The position numbers and the translations under genes were made by a program. A stretch of DNA of 64,000 bases from Flavobacterium sp. 270 (GTDB lineage: Bacteria; Bacteroidota; Bacteroidia; Flavobacteriales; Flavobacteriaceae): NCBI RefSeq assembly GCF_004368785.1, contig NZ_SODM01000001.1, positions 1,488,001 through 1,552,000 of the forward strand. The letters are read 5' to 3'. Positions 25,870 through 35,651 of this stretch are shown here, piece after piece (position 1 is the first letter of the stretch; each line of letters begins with the position of its first letter). The notes beneath the pieces were generated by a model, which was given only the letters and a program-made list of their open reading frames with translations, ran no database searches and was not told where the DNA came from.

Positions 25870-28860
25870 ATGAAAAAAGCCCTACTAATGTTCTTTTTGA
25901 CTGTTTTTTTAACAAAAATGCAGGCTCAAAGCTATTTCCCTGTAAACGAAAGTGTGCAGAACAAAAACAAAAACTACACTGTTTTTACCAATGCCACGAT
26001 TTATGTTACTCCAACTCAAAAAATTGAAAAAGGAACTTTACTGATTCAAGATGGTAAAGTTACCGCGGTTGGAAATGCTGTTACTATCCCCAAAAACAGT
26101 ATTGTTATTAATCTTGAAGGAAAAACAATCTATCCGTCTTTTATTGACATTTATACCAATTTTGGAATTGAAAAACCAAAAGGTAATTTTAATGGGAGAA
26201 ACAATCCTTTGTACGATACCAAAAGAGCCGGTTATTATTGGAACGAAAGTATTCGCTCTGAACTGAATGGTTACGAGACTTTTAAGTATGATAATGTTAA
26301 GGCTGAAGAATTGCTAAAAGCAGGTTTTGGCGTTGTCGGCACTCATATTCCTGACGGTATTGCTCAGGGAACCGGAGTTTTGGTTGCTTTAAATAATACT
26401 GAAAACAGCAAGCAAATTATAGCAAGTAAAATTACAAACCACTTTGCTTTTACAAAAAGTGTTTTGACAAATCAAGCCTATCCAAGTTCTTTAATGGGTA
26501 TGATGGCTTTGCTTCGCCAAATGTATCTGGATTTAGATTGGTACAAAAAAGGAAATTCTGAAACTAAAGATTTATCATTAGAAGCTTTGGCAGCGAATGA
26601 AAAATTGGTTCAGATTTTTGCGACCGAGGATAAACTGAATAGTTTAAGAGCGTCTAAAATTGCGAAAGAGTTTGGCTTAAACTATGTTTTAAAAGGAAGC
26701 GGCAACGAATTTGAAAGAATCGAAGAAATCAAAAATACAAACGCTAAATTTATTATTCCGATCAGTTTTCCTGAGGCTTATGATGTTTCTAACCCTTATT
26801 TATCTAATCAGGTAGAATTGGCAGATATGCGTTTTTGGAATCAGGCGCCTACAAACCTTAAGGTGCTTGCAGACAACGGAGTTACTTTTGCTTTGACTAC
26901 TGATAAATTGAAAAAGATTGAAGATTTTAAACCTAATTTATTAAAAGCTATTAATTATGGTTTTGATAAAACGAAAGCTTTAGAAGCCTTAACTACAATT
27001 CCGGCCGCCATTTTAGGAAAAAGTAATGAAGTTGGAAGTTTAAAAGCGGGCAGTTATGCCAATTTTGTGATTACTTCTGGCGAAATATTTGACGAAAAAA
27101 CGGTTTTATTTGAAAACTGGGCTCAGGGAACTAAATATATTGTAAATGATATTAACGCAAAAGATATTCGCGGTAATTACGATTTAACAATTGGAAATGA
27201 TACTTATAAATGGAAGATTGACGGAACTGAAACGGCGCCAAAATCTGAAATCACTACTGTTGCAGACGCAAAAGTAACGAATACTTTTTCGGTTTCTAAA
27301 AACTGGATTTCTCTTGTTCTTAAACCGGCAGATACTATAAAATCTAATTTTACACGTTTGACTGGATTTGTAGAAAAACCAGAAATTTTATCTGGAAAAG
27401 CAGTTTTGGCTAACGGAAATGAATTGAATTGGTCTGCAAAAAGAACCAGCGCTTTTGTTGCTGTAAAAGATACAGCTAAAGCAGAAAAACCAAATGTTAT
27501 TATGCCAACAACGTATCCGAATGTTGCTTTTGGTGATGCTAAAAAACTGACGGCTCAAACTTTGCTTTTTAAAAATGCTACAGTTTGGACGAATGAAAAA
27601 GACGGTATTTTGACGGAAACGGATGTTTTAATCAAAAACGGAAAAATTGCTGCTGTAGGCAAAAATCTTTCTGATGCCGGAGCAACCGTTATTGATGCAA
27701 AAGGCAAACATATTACCAGCGGTATTATTGATGAGCATTCGCATATCGCCATTTCAAAAGGTGTAAACGAAATGGGTCACAATTCGACTGCAGAAGTTAC
27801 GATTCAGGATGTTGTTAATTCTGAAGACATTAATATTTACAGAGATTTAGCCGGAGGTGTAACTATTTCGCAATTATTACACGGTTCCGCAAACCCAATC
27901 GGAGGTCGTTCTGCTATTGTAAAATGGAAATGGGGAGCTGCACCAGAAGAGCTGTTGTACAAAAACCAGCCTAAGTTTATCAAATTTGCTTTGGGAGAAA
28001 ACGTAAAACAAGCCAATTGGGGAATTCAAAATCCTACTCGTTTTCCGCAGACCAGAATGGGTGTAGAACAGGTTTTTACAGATTATTTTCAGCGTGCTAA
28101 AGAATATGACGAAAGCTGGAAAGCTTTTAATGCTGGTTCTAAAAAAGGAAAAGCGCCAAGAGTTGACTTAGAATTACAAACTATTGCCGAAATCATCAAT
28201 AAAGAAAGATTTATTACATGTCACTCTTATGTAGAATCTGAAATTTTAATGCTGATGAATGTTACCGAAAAATTCAATTTTAGAGTAAACACTTTTACGC
28301 ATATTCTTGAAGGTTATAAAGTTGCCGATAAAATGAAAGAACACGGCGTTGGAGCTTCTACATTCTCAGACTGGTGGGCTTACAAATTTGAAGTAAACGA
28401 TGCAATTCCGTTTAACGGGCCAATTATGCACAATCAAGGTTTAGTTGTAGCTTACAATTCTGATGATGCAGAAATGTCAAGAAGATTAAATCAGGAAGCT
28501 GCAAAAGCAGTAAAATATGGTAATATTTCTGAAGAAGAAGCTTGGAAATTTGTGACTCTGAATCCTGCTAAACTTTTACATATTGATGATAAAGTTGGAA
28601 GTTTAAAAGTGGGCAAAGATGCCGATGTTGTTTTATGGAGTGATAATCCTTTGTCTATTTATGCTAAAGTGGAAAAAACAATTATTGATGGCGTTGTTTA
28701 TTTTGATCTTGAAAAAGATGCTCAAAAACAATTGGCTAATGATAAGGAAAGAAGCATTTTAATTGGACAAATGCTTCAGGAAAAAAACAAAGGAATGAGC
28801 ACGCAGAAGCCAGCCAGAAAAGAGAAAAAAGAATATCACTGCGATACTTTAGAACAATAA
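25870..28860 (+). CDS. Secreted amidohydrolase, fused inactive plus active halves
   Basis: A 996-aa protein with a signal peptide (MKKALLMFFLTVFLTKMQAQ). It contains two amidohydrolase-like halves. The N-terminal half (~35-420) has the usual strand and 'YPSFIDI' position, but the metal-binding HxH is replaced by Y-T-N. The C-terminal half (~560-970) has H623-S-H625 (DEHSHI), H785 (CHSY), H811 (FTHILEG) and Asp at 865/866 (NSDDAEM), so it is the active one. It resembles imidazolonepropionase-type secreted amidohydrolases. The next gene, 44 bp on, encodes a further metal-site-less member, so a heteromeric complex is plausible (inference). Confidence 0.85.
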   Translation: MKKALLMFFLTVFLTKMQAQSYFPVNESVQNKNKNYTVFTNATIYVTPTQKIEKGTLLIQDGKVTAVGNAVTIPKNSIVINLEGKTIYPSFIDIYTNFGIEKPKGNFNGRNNPLYDTKRAGYYWNESIRSELNGYETFKYDNVKAEELLKAGFGVVGTHIPDGIAQGTGVLVALNNTENSKQIIASKITNHFAFTKSVLTNQAYPSSLMGMMALLRQMYLDLDWYKKGNSETKDLSLEALAANEKLVQIFATEDKLNSLRASKIAKEFGLNYVLKGSGNEFERIEEIKNTNAKFIIPISFPEAYDVSNPYLSNQVELADMRFWNQAPTNLKVLADNGVTFALTTDKLKKIEDFKPNLLKAINYGFDKTKALEALTTIPAAILGKSNEVGSLKAGSYANFVITSGEIFDEKTVLFENWAQGTKYIVNDINAKDIRGNYDLTIGNDTYKWKIDGTETAPKSEITTVADAKVTNTFSVSKNWISLVLKPADTIKSNFTRLTGFVEKPEILSGKAVLANGNELNWSAKRTSAFVAVKDTAKAEKPNVIMPTTYPNVAFGDAKKLTAQTLLFKNATVWTNEKDGILTETDVLIKNGKIAAVGKNLSDAGATVIDAKGKHITSGIIDEHSHIAISKGVNEMGHNSTAEVTIQDVVNSEDINIYRDLAGGVTISQLLHGSANPIGGRSAIVKWKWGAAPEELLYKNQPKFIKFALGENVKQANWGIQNPTRFPQTRMGVEQVFTDYFQRAKEYDESWKAFNAGSKKGKAPRVDLELQTIAEIINKERFITCHSYVESEILMLMNVTEKFNFRVNTFTHILEGYKVADKMKEHGVGASTFSDWWAYKFEVNDAIPFNGPIMHNQGLVVAYNSDDAEMSRRLNQEAAKAVKYGNISEEEAWKFVTLNPAKLLHIDDKVGSLKVGKDADVVLWSDNPLSIYAKVEKTIIDGVVYFDLEKDAQKQLANDKERSILIGQMLQEKNKGMSTQKPARKEKKEYHCDTLEQ

Positions 28861-28904
28861 TAACAGCGCTTTTTAAAGAATTTTCAAAGTAAAAAAAAGA
28901 TAAA

Positions 28905-30212
28905 ATGAAAAATAACCACCTCTATATATTGCTGCTATTGTTTTGTGCATCGCTTCAGATAAACGCACAACAAATACCAGCACCAAAACAATCCAAATCA
29001 ATATTGATTTTAAATGCTACCGCACACTTGGGTAACGGAACCGTAATCCAGAATAGTGCAATTGGTTTTAAAGACGGTAAAATTACGCTAGTAGCAGATG
29101 CTTCGACTATAAGACTTGCAGCTGGTGCATACGACACTACGATTGATGCTGCCGGAAAACACGTTTACCCGGGATTTATTGCTCCAAATTCTACTTTAGG
29201 TTTAGTAGAAATTGATGCCGTAAAATCATCAGACGATCAGGAAGAAATCGGAAGTTTTAATCCAAACGTAAGAAGTATTATTGCTTACAATTCAGAATCA
29301 AAAGTTGTAGAAACTGTTCGCCCTAATGGAGTTTTAATCGCACAGGTTACACCACGCGGAGGCACAATATCAGGTACATCTTCTGTTGTACAATTAGACG
29401 CCTGGAGCTGGAAAGATGCCATTTTAAAAGAAAATGACGGAATTCATCTTAATTTTCCATCCAATTTTAGAAGATCAGGATCATGGTTTGAGCCGGGAAT
29501 AATAGAACCTAATAAAGATTACCCCAAACAAGTAGAGGAAATAAATGCCTTTCTTGCCAATGCCAAAGCTTATAATTTAGATGCATCTAAAGAAAGAAAT
29601 ATAGTTCTGGAAGCTACAAAAGGGCTTTTTGATGGAGCAGAAATTCTTTACATTCATGCAGATGAAGAAAAGCAGATTATAGACGGGATTCAGCTTGCCG
29701 TTGACAATCAGATTAAAAAGATTGTAATCGTTGGCGGATTCGAAGCGTATAAATCTACCGATTTATTGCAAAAATATAATGTTGGCGTATTATTAAGACG
29801 TGTACACGATATGCCTACAAGCGCTGATCAGGATGTAAATCTGCCTTATAAAATGGCTAAAATGCTTACTGATAAAGGCATTGTTGTTGGATTAGAAAAC
29901 AGTGGTGACCATGAGCGTATGAGCGAAAGAAACCTGGCTTTTTTGGCTGGAACTTGTGCTGCATTTGGTTTAGATAAAGAAAAAGCTTTACAATTGATTA
30001 CTTCTAATACTGCTAAACTATTAGGAATTGAAACCATTTGCGGTACACTAGAAACGGGTAAAGACGCAACATTATTTATTTCCGAAGGTGATGCTTTAGA
30101 CATGAGAACCAATAAATTGACTTCGGCTTTTATTCAGGGCAGAACGATAAATTTAGAAACTTTTCAAACTAAATTGAACGACAAATTCAAAGCAAAGTTT
30201 AATCAGAAATAG
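28905..30212 (+). CDS. Secreted amidohydrolase-like protein lacking metal ligands
   Basis: A 435-aa protein with a signal peptide (LLLLFCASLQINAQ). It carries the composite domain and barrel layout of imidazolonepropionase-like amidohydrolases (GKHVYPGFI, TAKLLGIE, GTLETGKDATL), but where HxH should follow it has A-P-N-S-T, so the metal site is absent. It sits in one operon with the 996-aa protein, which itself contains one dead and one active half. A structural or regulatory subunit is a reasonable guess. An intrinsic terminator follows at 30231. Confidence 0.8.
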   Translation: MKNNHLYILLLLFCASLQINAQQIPAPKQSKSILILNATAHLGNGTVIQNSAIGFKDGKITLVADASTIRLAAGAYDTTIDAAGKHVYPGFIAPNSTLGLVEIDAVKSSDDQEEIGSFNPNVRSIIAYNSESKVVETVRPNGVLIAQVTPRGGTISGTSSVVQLDAWSWKDAILKENDGIHLNFPSNFRRSGSWFEPGIIEPNKDYPKQVEEINAFLANAKAYNLDASKERNIVLEATKGLFDGAEILYIHADEEKQIIDGIQLAVDNQIKKIVIVGGFEAYKSTDLLQKYNVGVLLRRVHDMPTSADQDVNLPYKMAKMLTDKGIVVGLENSGDHERMSERNLAFLAGTCAAFGLDKEKALQLITSNTAKLLGIETICGTLETGKDATLFISEGDALDMRTNKLTSAFIQGRTINLETFQTKLNDKFKAKFNQK

Positions 30213-30230
30213 ATAATCCATTCTCATAAT

Positions 30231-30269
30231 AAGGGCGCCAATTGAAAATTCAGTTGGCGCCTTTTTTAT
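30231..30269 (+). terminator. Intrinsic terminator after amidohydrolase operon
   Basis: The GC-rich stem ggcgccaa / ttggcgcc with loop ttgaaaattcag is followed by T6. Confidence 0.88.
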
Positions 30270-30551
30270 TTCAAAAACATTGTATTTTCATCAAACTACT
30301 TATTATTTATGTGCAATTACTCTTAAATTATGCATTATTTTCTTGCTTTTGTGTTAACACAGCATCAAAATTTGAGAATTTCTAAACTTCAAGATTAGCA
30401 AATTGTAAATTTTACATAGATTTTAACGTATAGATAAAAAATTTAGGGGGTCAAAATGAAAAATTAACAAAAATTAAACATTAGACTCTATTTTTTATGG
30501 GGGTATGAAATGATTTTATACTTTTATCAAAAATTTTAAAACTAAATAACT
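30270..30551. promoter_or_regulatory. amt upstream region with GGGGGT direct repeats
   Basis: GGGGGT-cAAAATGA at 30446-30458 and GGGGGT-atgAAATGA at 30499-30512 are imperfect direct copies 53 bases apart, a near-integral number of helical turns. A weak -7 box TACTTTTA lies at 30519-30526, 26 bases before the ATG. The region may bind a nitrogen-responsive regulator (inference). No gene was found in it. Confidence 0.4.
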
Positions 30552-31868
30552 ATGCGAAAAATTATTTTAAGTGTGATTCTTATCACTATTTTGGTACTAA
30601 CCTTTATTTCGAATTTTATCATCGCTGATAACCCAATTCCAGCCGAAGCCGTAAAATTTGATACTGGAGATACAGCTTGGATGGTCGTTGCAACTGCTTT
30701 TGTATTACTTATGACACCAGGTTTAGGATTTTTCTACGGAGGTATGGTAGGTAAGAAAAACGTTATCAGTACTATGCTTCAAAGTTTCATGGCAATGGTA
30801 ATTGTTACTATTCTATGGGTTATTGTTGCATTTGGATTGGCTTTTGGCCCTACAATTGGCGGCATCATTGGAGATCCAACTAAAAACTTATTCTTTGAAG
30901 GTGTTGGTACCAGCACTGCCTGGAGCCTTGCACCAACTATTCCTTTCATGTTATTCGCATTATTTCAAGCTAAATTTGCTATCATCACGCCTGCTCTTAT
31001 TACAGGTGCGTTTGCAGAACGTGTTCGTTTCTGGGCTTATTTACTATTTATGGTTTTATTTATATTAATTATATACGCTCCGCTAGCGCACATGACATGG
31101 CATCCTGATGGAGTATTCTTTAAAATGGGAGTATTAGATTTCGCCGGAGGAACAGTAGTACACATGAGTGCTGGATGGGCTGCTTTGGCTGGAGCAATGT
31201 TCTTAGGAAAAAGAAAAATCCAAAAAGTTAACCCTGCAAGAATTACTTACGTATTATTAGGTACAGGTTTATTATGGTTCGGATGGTTTGGTTTTAATGC
31301 AGGTTCTGCTTTAGGAGCAAACGGATTGGCTGTTCAGGCTTTAGGAACTACAACTGTTGCCGCTGCCGCTGCTGCCATGGCTTGGGTTTTCCTTGATAAA
31401 ATCTTAGGACATAAATTATCTGCTCTTGGTGCTTGTATTGGAGCTGTTGTAGGTCTTGTTGCTATTACTCCTGCTGCTGGTTTTGTAAGTATCTCTCACG
31501 CTATTTTTATCGGAGCTTTTGCTGCAATTGTAAGTAATATTGTTGTAAGCAAATTCCCTAAAGGAAAAATTGATGACGCATTAGATGTTTTTGCTTGTCA
31601 CGGTGTTGGTGGTATGGTAGGAATGTTGTTAACTGGAGTTTTTGCTTCTAAAGCTATTAATCCTGCAGTTGGTGATAATCAAGGTTTAATCTTCGGAACA
31701 CCAACATTGTTCATCAACCAATTAACTGCATTAGTTGTAGTTTCAATCTTTGCTTTTGTTGGTTCTTACGCTTTATTCTTCATTGTAAACAAAATTACAC
31801 CATTAAGAGTTACAGAAGAGAAAGAAGAACTTGGTTTAGATATTTCTCAACACGGAGAATTCTTATAA
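30552..31868 (+). CDS. amt: Ammonium transporter, Amt/Mep/Rh family
   Basis: A 438-aa protein. A signal-like first helix (to about residue 26) is followed by eleven membrane helices, the usual Amt number. Family signatures include TAWMVVATAFVLLMTPGLG and FFYGGM, DFAGGTVVHMSAG with the first pore His, GWFGFNAGS, and FACHGVGGMVG with the second pore His. It conducts ammonium into the cell. No glnK/GlnB gene is adjacent, unlike in many bacteria. It is single, with its own terminator. Confidence 0.95.
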   Translation: MRKIILSVILITILVLTFISNFIIADNPIPAEAVKFDTGDTAWMVVATAFVLLMTPGLGFFYGGMVGKKNVISTMLQSFMAMVIVTILWVIVAFGLAFGPTIGGIIGDPTKNLFFEGVGTSTAWSLAPTIPFMLFALFQAKFAIITPALITGAFAERVRFWAYLLFMVLFILIIYAPLAHMTWHPDGVFFKMGVLDFAGGTVVHMSAGWAALAGAMFLGKRKIQKVNPARITYVLLGTGLLWFGWFGFNAGSALGANGLAVQALGTTTVAAAAAAMAWVFLDKILGHKLSALGACIGAVVGLVAITPAAGFVSISHAIFIGAFAAIVSNIVVSKFPKGKIDDALDVFACHGVGGMVGMLLTGVFASKAINPAVGDNQGLIFGTPTLFINQLTALVVVSIFAFVGSYALFFIVNKITPLRVTEEKEELGLDISQHGEFL

Positions 31869-31896
31869 GAAATTAATCCCACAATTTGTTCTTGAT

Positions 31897-31935
31897 AAAA
31901 AAAGCGCTCTAAATTTGACTTAGAGCGCTTTTTAT
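31897..31935 (+). terminator. Intrinsic terminator after amt
   Basis: The stem aaaaaagcgctctaa / ttagagcgcttttt with a short loop. A on one side and T on the other make it usable by dsbD on the opposite strand as well. Confidence 0.88.
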
Positions 31936-31939
31936 TTAT

Positions 31940-32012
31940 TGTAGATTTTAGATTTTAGAATGTAGATTCCAGTTGAAACTTGAAACTTGAAACCTGAAAC
32001 TTGAAACAAAAA
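31940..32012. repeat. Intergenic TAGATTTTAGATTT and GAAACTT word repeats
   Basis: 31941-31966 holds TAGATTTTAGATTTTAGAAT words. 31973-32004 is a short tandem of GAAACTT/GAAACCT units with a 7-base period. Both families recur in the window (TTTTAGA near 12477 and 61640, GAAAC near 2701 and 42838). Confidence 0.6.
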
Positions 32013-32014
32013 CC

Positions 32015-34114
32015 TTATTTAAAATTAGCAATTCCTTCTTTCAACCAATTTAAATATTCATCTGCACTTACATAACTAATTATTGGTTTATCAGTGTGAA
32101 GATTTTTACCTTCTAAATCAGTTAAAACATAAAGAGGCTGTGTATTGGTTTTATATTTTGAGATCATAAAATCGGTCCATTTATCGCCAACTGTGATGAT
32201 TTTATCTCCAGATTTTGTTACAAATTGCTCGCTTACCGGCAATTCGCGTTTATCATCAACATAAAGCGAAATCAAAACAACATCATTTTTTAAGATTGGT
32301 AAAATAGTTGGTTCAGACCAAACATTGTTTTCCATTTTACGACAATTTACGCACGCATAACCTGTAAAATCCAGCATAATTGGTTTGTTGATAGATTTTG
32401 CATACGCTAAACCATCTTCATAATCATGAAAAACCATAATTCCGTGCGGGCCTAACTCTGCGCCTTCCGGCAATCCTTTTATCGATTCGGCAGAAACGGC
32501 TCCGTTTCCAGATCCTCCTACTCCAAACGGACTTTCACTATATTGCGGTGGCGGCGGGAATGCGCTGATTAATTTTAAAGGTGCTCCCCAAAGTCCCGGA
32601 ATTAAATAAACCGTAAACACTAAAGTAAGCAATCCTAAATACAATCTTCCAACCGAAATATGATGCAGCGGACTATCGTGCGGCAGTGTAATTTTTCCGA
32701 ATAAATATAAAGTCAGCGCTCCGAAAATTGCAATCCAGATCGCGATAAAAACTTCTCTTTCTAAGAAATGCAATTGTAAAACTAAATCGGCATTTGATAA
32801 AAATTTGAAAGCCAAAGCCAATTCTAAAAATCCTAAAACAACTTTTACTGTATTCAACCATCCTCCAGATTTTGGCAATGAATTTAACCAGCCCGGAAAC
32901 ATGGCAAACAACATAAATGGCAATGCCAATGCAGACGAAAACCCAAGCATTCCGACAACGGGAGCAATTCCTCCATTTGAAGCTGCTTCAACCAATAAAG
33001 TACCTACAATTGGCCCTGTACAAGAAAAAGAAACAATTGCCAAAGCCAAAGCCATGAATAAAATTCCGATTAATCCGCCTTTATCAGCTTGTTGATCTGC
33101 TTTGTTTGCCCAGGAATTTGGAAGCATAATTTCAAAAGCCCCCAAGAATGAAGTAGCGAAAATCACTAAGATTATAAAGAATATTATATTAAACCAAACA
33201 TCAGTAGACAAAGCATTTAGAGCATCTGCACCAAATATTTTAGTTACAATAAGACCTAAAATAACATAAATAGCAATAATAGAAATTCCGTAGAAAATTG
33301 CATTTCTAATTCCTTTTGCTCTGCTCTTACTTTGTTTTGTAAAGAAACTTACCGTCATTGGAATCATTGGGAAAACGCAAGGCGTTAGCAACGCTGCAAA
33401 TCCTGATATAAACGCAATAAAAAAGATCGACCATAAGCTTCTTGATGGTGCTTTTACCGGAACCTCTTCTGCAGCAGAAATTCCTGCCGGAGCTTTATGA
33501 ACATCAGTTTTAGCAGAATCTACAGCAACAGGTTTTATTGTATCAATAGCCAAACCAACTCTTTTCGTATCATCTTCTTTTACTTCAGAAACTGTAGTTG
33601 GAGCTTCCATTTTGAAAGTTGACGGAACCGGAATAGAGAATTTTTTATTAGAATTAATGCAAACTTCTTTACAAACCTGAAAATCAAAATCAACATCAAC
33701 CGATTTTAAATTGGGATTCAGAATTGTGATTTCCTGCTCGATATGCGCTTTTCCTTCAAAGAAAGTTTCGTTTACGCCAAAAACATCATTAAATGCTGTT
33801 CTGGTTTTTCCTTCCTTTGCTTTTCCAACCAGATTATAATTTCCTTTTTGATTTTTAAACGCAATTTCCAAAGCAAGCGGACCGCCGTCTGGAGTAAATT
33901 GCGAGTACATATGCCAGTCTTTTTCAATCGTTCCATCAAAAATAAGTACAGCATTGTTACCGGATTTTTTTTCGATTTTAGCCGTCCATTTTACCGGTTC
34001 TAAAATTTGGGCATTACCTTTTGCAAAAGCAAAAATGAAAAATAACAAAAACAGTATGGATTTATTCCAAACCCTTTTTGATAATATCGTTTCAGAAGAT
34101 TGAGTAAAGTTCAT
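32015..34114 (-). CDS. dsbD: DsbD-family thiol:disulfide interchange protein
   Basis: A 699-aa membrane protein. A signal anchor lies near residues 18-35. A periplasmic N-terminal domain carries a redox pair C148/C152 (FQVCKEVC), followed by a Pro/Ala/Lys linker. An eight-helix transmembrane DsbD domain has C246 in LLTPCVFPMIP and a Cys in SFSCTGP. The C-terminal thioredoxin domain has C588-V-N-C591. It passes reducing power from cytoplasmic thioredoxin to periplasmic thiols. It overlaps tilS by 1 bp (TAATG), so it is translated after tilS. Confidence 0.92.
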   Translation of the reverse strand: MNFTQSSETILSKRVWNKSILFLLFFIFAFAKGNAQILEPVKWTAKIEKKSGNNAVLIFDGTIEKDWHMYSQFTPDGGPLALEIAFKNQKGNYNLVGKAKEGKTRTAFNDVFGVNETFFEGKAHIEQEITILNPNLKSVDVDFDFQVCKEVCINSNKKFSIPVPSTFKMEAPTTVSEVKEDDTKRVGLAIDTIKPVAVDSAKTDVHKAPAGISAAEEVPVKAPSRSLWSIFFIAFISGFAALLTPCVFPMIPMTVSFFTKQSKSRAKGIRNAIFYGISIIAIYVILGLIVTKIFGADALNALSTDVWFNIIFFIILVIFATSFLGAFEIMLPNSWANKADQQADKGGLIGILFMALALAIVSFSCTGPIVGTLLVEAASNGGIAPVVGMLGFSSALALPFMLFAMFPGWLNSLPKSGGWLNTVKVVLGFLELALAFKFLSNADLVLQLHFLEREVFIAIWIAIFGALTLYLFGKITLPHDSPLHHISVGRLYLGLLTLVFTVYLIPGLWGAPLKLISAFPPPPQYSESPFGVGGSGNGAVSAESIKGLPEGAELGPHGIMVFHDYEDGLAYAKSINKPIMLDFTGYACVNCRKMENNVWSEPTILPILKNDVVLISLYVDDKRELPVSEQFVTKSGDKIITVGDKWTDFMISKYKTNTQPLYVLTDLEGKNLHTDKPIISYVSADEYLNWLKEGIANFK

Positions 34115-35424
34115 TATTGTAGTTCTATTTTAAGTATTTTATTTGTGGTATTTTCTATTTTAAAACGTTCGTCCTGACGCATTCCGACAACCCAGACAAT
34201 CTGATTATCAGAACACAAAATCCATATTTTTTCCTTTTCTATTAAGGATAATTTTTCATCTTTAAAAAGCTTGCTCACTTTTTTAGACTTCCCATTCATT
34301 CCAAAAGGAAGAAAAACATCCCCTTCATTCCATTTACGTAAAACCAAAGGAAACTGGATTTTTTCAGCGTCCACAAAGATAACTCTATTTGAATCTATAG
34401 TAATGTCATCTACTTGACAAAGCTTTAAATTTAAGGGAAAATTAACGTCTGTGTCACTTTCGTGAATTTCATATTGCTCGTCTTCATTCGAGTCTGAAAT
34501 CGGACTTAAAATCAACGTTTCTCTGTTCTTCAATAATCGAAAATCATCCGACAAAACTTGTTTACCAGACTGACTTTCAACCAAATCATAAATATCATTC
34601 CATGCCGAAAAACCAAATTCATTTAACCATTGGTACAAATACGATTTATAATTGGGTAATTTTTTAAGCTGTATTAAATCAAAATGAATATCATCACCCA
34701 TTTCTTTTGCCACTTGCTGATAAATCATAATCGATGCATCTTCAACCATTTCCTGCGATTCTTGCAAATACGATTGTGTTTTCTGAAAAACATTCAAAAA
34801 ATTAGGATTGATTTCCTTTAAAATCGGAATCAAATCATGACGAATTTTATTTCGCAAGTATTTGTTTGAAGCATTACTGCTGTCTTCGCGCCATTCGATA
34901 TTATTTTCCTGAGCATATTTCAGGATTTCCTCTCTTGAAAAAGGCAAAAGCGGACGTATAATTTTATCGTTTTGTTCTGGAATTCCAGTTAAACCTTCAA
35001 TTCCTGTACCTCTGGTTAAGTTAATAATAAAAGTTTCCAGATTATCATCTGCGTGATGTGCTGTTAGAATATAATCGAAGTTTTTAGTTTTCAGAAGCTC
35101 ATAAAACCAGCTGTAACGCAATTCACGCGCCGCAACTTGTGTAGAAAGTTTGTAATCTTTCGCGAAAGCTTCAGTATCGAACTGCGTTATAAAAACGGGA
35201 ATATTATTTTGATCGCAATAATTTTGAATAAAATCCTGATCGCCAAAACTTTCTAAACCTCGAAGTTGAAAATTGCAATGTAAAACAGCGATTTCATAAG
35301 GCAATTGATTTAATAAATGAAGTAAAACCATACTATCTAAACCTCCGCTAACGGCAAGAAATATTTTTTTGTTTTCTAAAAAAGAAAATCTGGACGAAAT
35401 GTGATTTTTAAAATTTAAAAGCAT
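34114..35424 (-). CDS. tilS: tRNA(Ile)-lysidine synthase
   Basis: A 436-aa protein with the N-type ATP-pyrophosphatase P-loop S-G-G-L-D-S (26-31), HCNFQLRG, HHADDNLET, and RPLLPFSREEI typical of TilS, with the TilS C-terminal domain (LRKWNEGDVFLPFGM). It places lysidine at position 34 of the AUA-reading tRNA-Ile and is essential for decoding. It is the first gene of a two-gene unit with dsbD. Confidence 0.95.
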   Translation of the reverse strand: MLLNFKNHISSRFSFLENKKIFLAVSGGLDSMVLLHLLNQLPYEIAVLHCNFQLRGLESFGDQDFIQNYCDQNNIPVFITQFDTEAFAKDYKLSTQVAARELRYSWFYELLKTKNFDYILTAHHADDNLETFIINLTRGTGIEGLTGIPEQNDKIIRPLLPFSREEILKYAQENNIEWREDSSNASNKYLRNKIRHDLIPILKEINPNFLNVFQKTQSYLQESQEMVEDASIMIYQQVAKEMGDDIHFDLIQLKKLPNYKSYLYQWLNEFGFSAWNDIYDLVESQSGKQVLSDDFRLLKNRETLILSPISDSNEDEQYEIHESDTDVNFPLNLKLCQVDDITIDSNRVIFVDAEKIQFPLVLRKWNEGDVFLPFGMNGKSKKVSKLFKDEKLSLIEKEKIWILCSDNQIVWVVGMRQDERFKIENTTNKILKIELQ

Positions 35425-35492
35425 TTTATAAAAGTAAAGAATTAAATTTTATCTATTTTTAAATGAAATGTTAAGCGTTATGTTTTTTTTTC

Positions 35493-35645
35493 AGCCACTA
35501 ATTACACGAATTGCACTAATTTTTTCTCATAAATTGAGTAGCTTTTTGCCACAGCTTAAAGGATTAAAATGATTAAAAAATCTGTGAAAATCTTTTTAAT
35601 CTGCGGCAAAAGAAAAAATTAGTGCAATTCGTGTAATTCGTGGCT
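35493..35645. repeat. Nested palindrome, 34-bp arms with one mismatch
   Basis: Outer arms 35493-35526 and 35612-35645 are reverse complements except for one base (agccactaattacacgaatt type, then gcactaattttttc). Inside lies a second palindrome of another word family (ctttttgccacag near 35542-35554 with ctgcggcaaaag near 35601-35612). The whole 153 bases can fold as one long hairpin. It stands between the pabB-like gene and tilS, both on the minus strand. Confidence 0.75.
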
Positions 35646-35651
35646 AAAAAA

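Noticed and set aside
30552..31868. GlnK/PII gene expected beside amt
   Set aside because: I looked on both sides; the neighbours are an amidohydrolase and dsbD.
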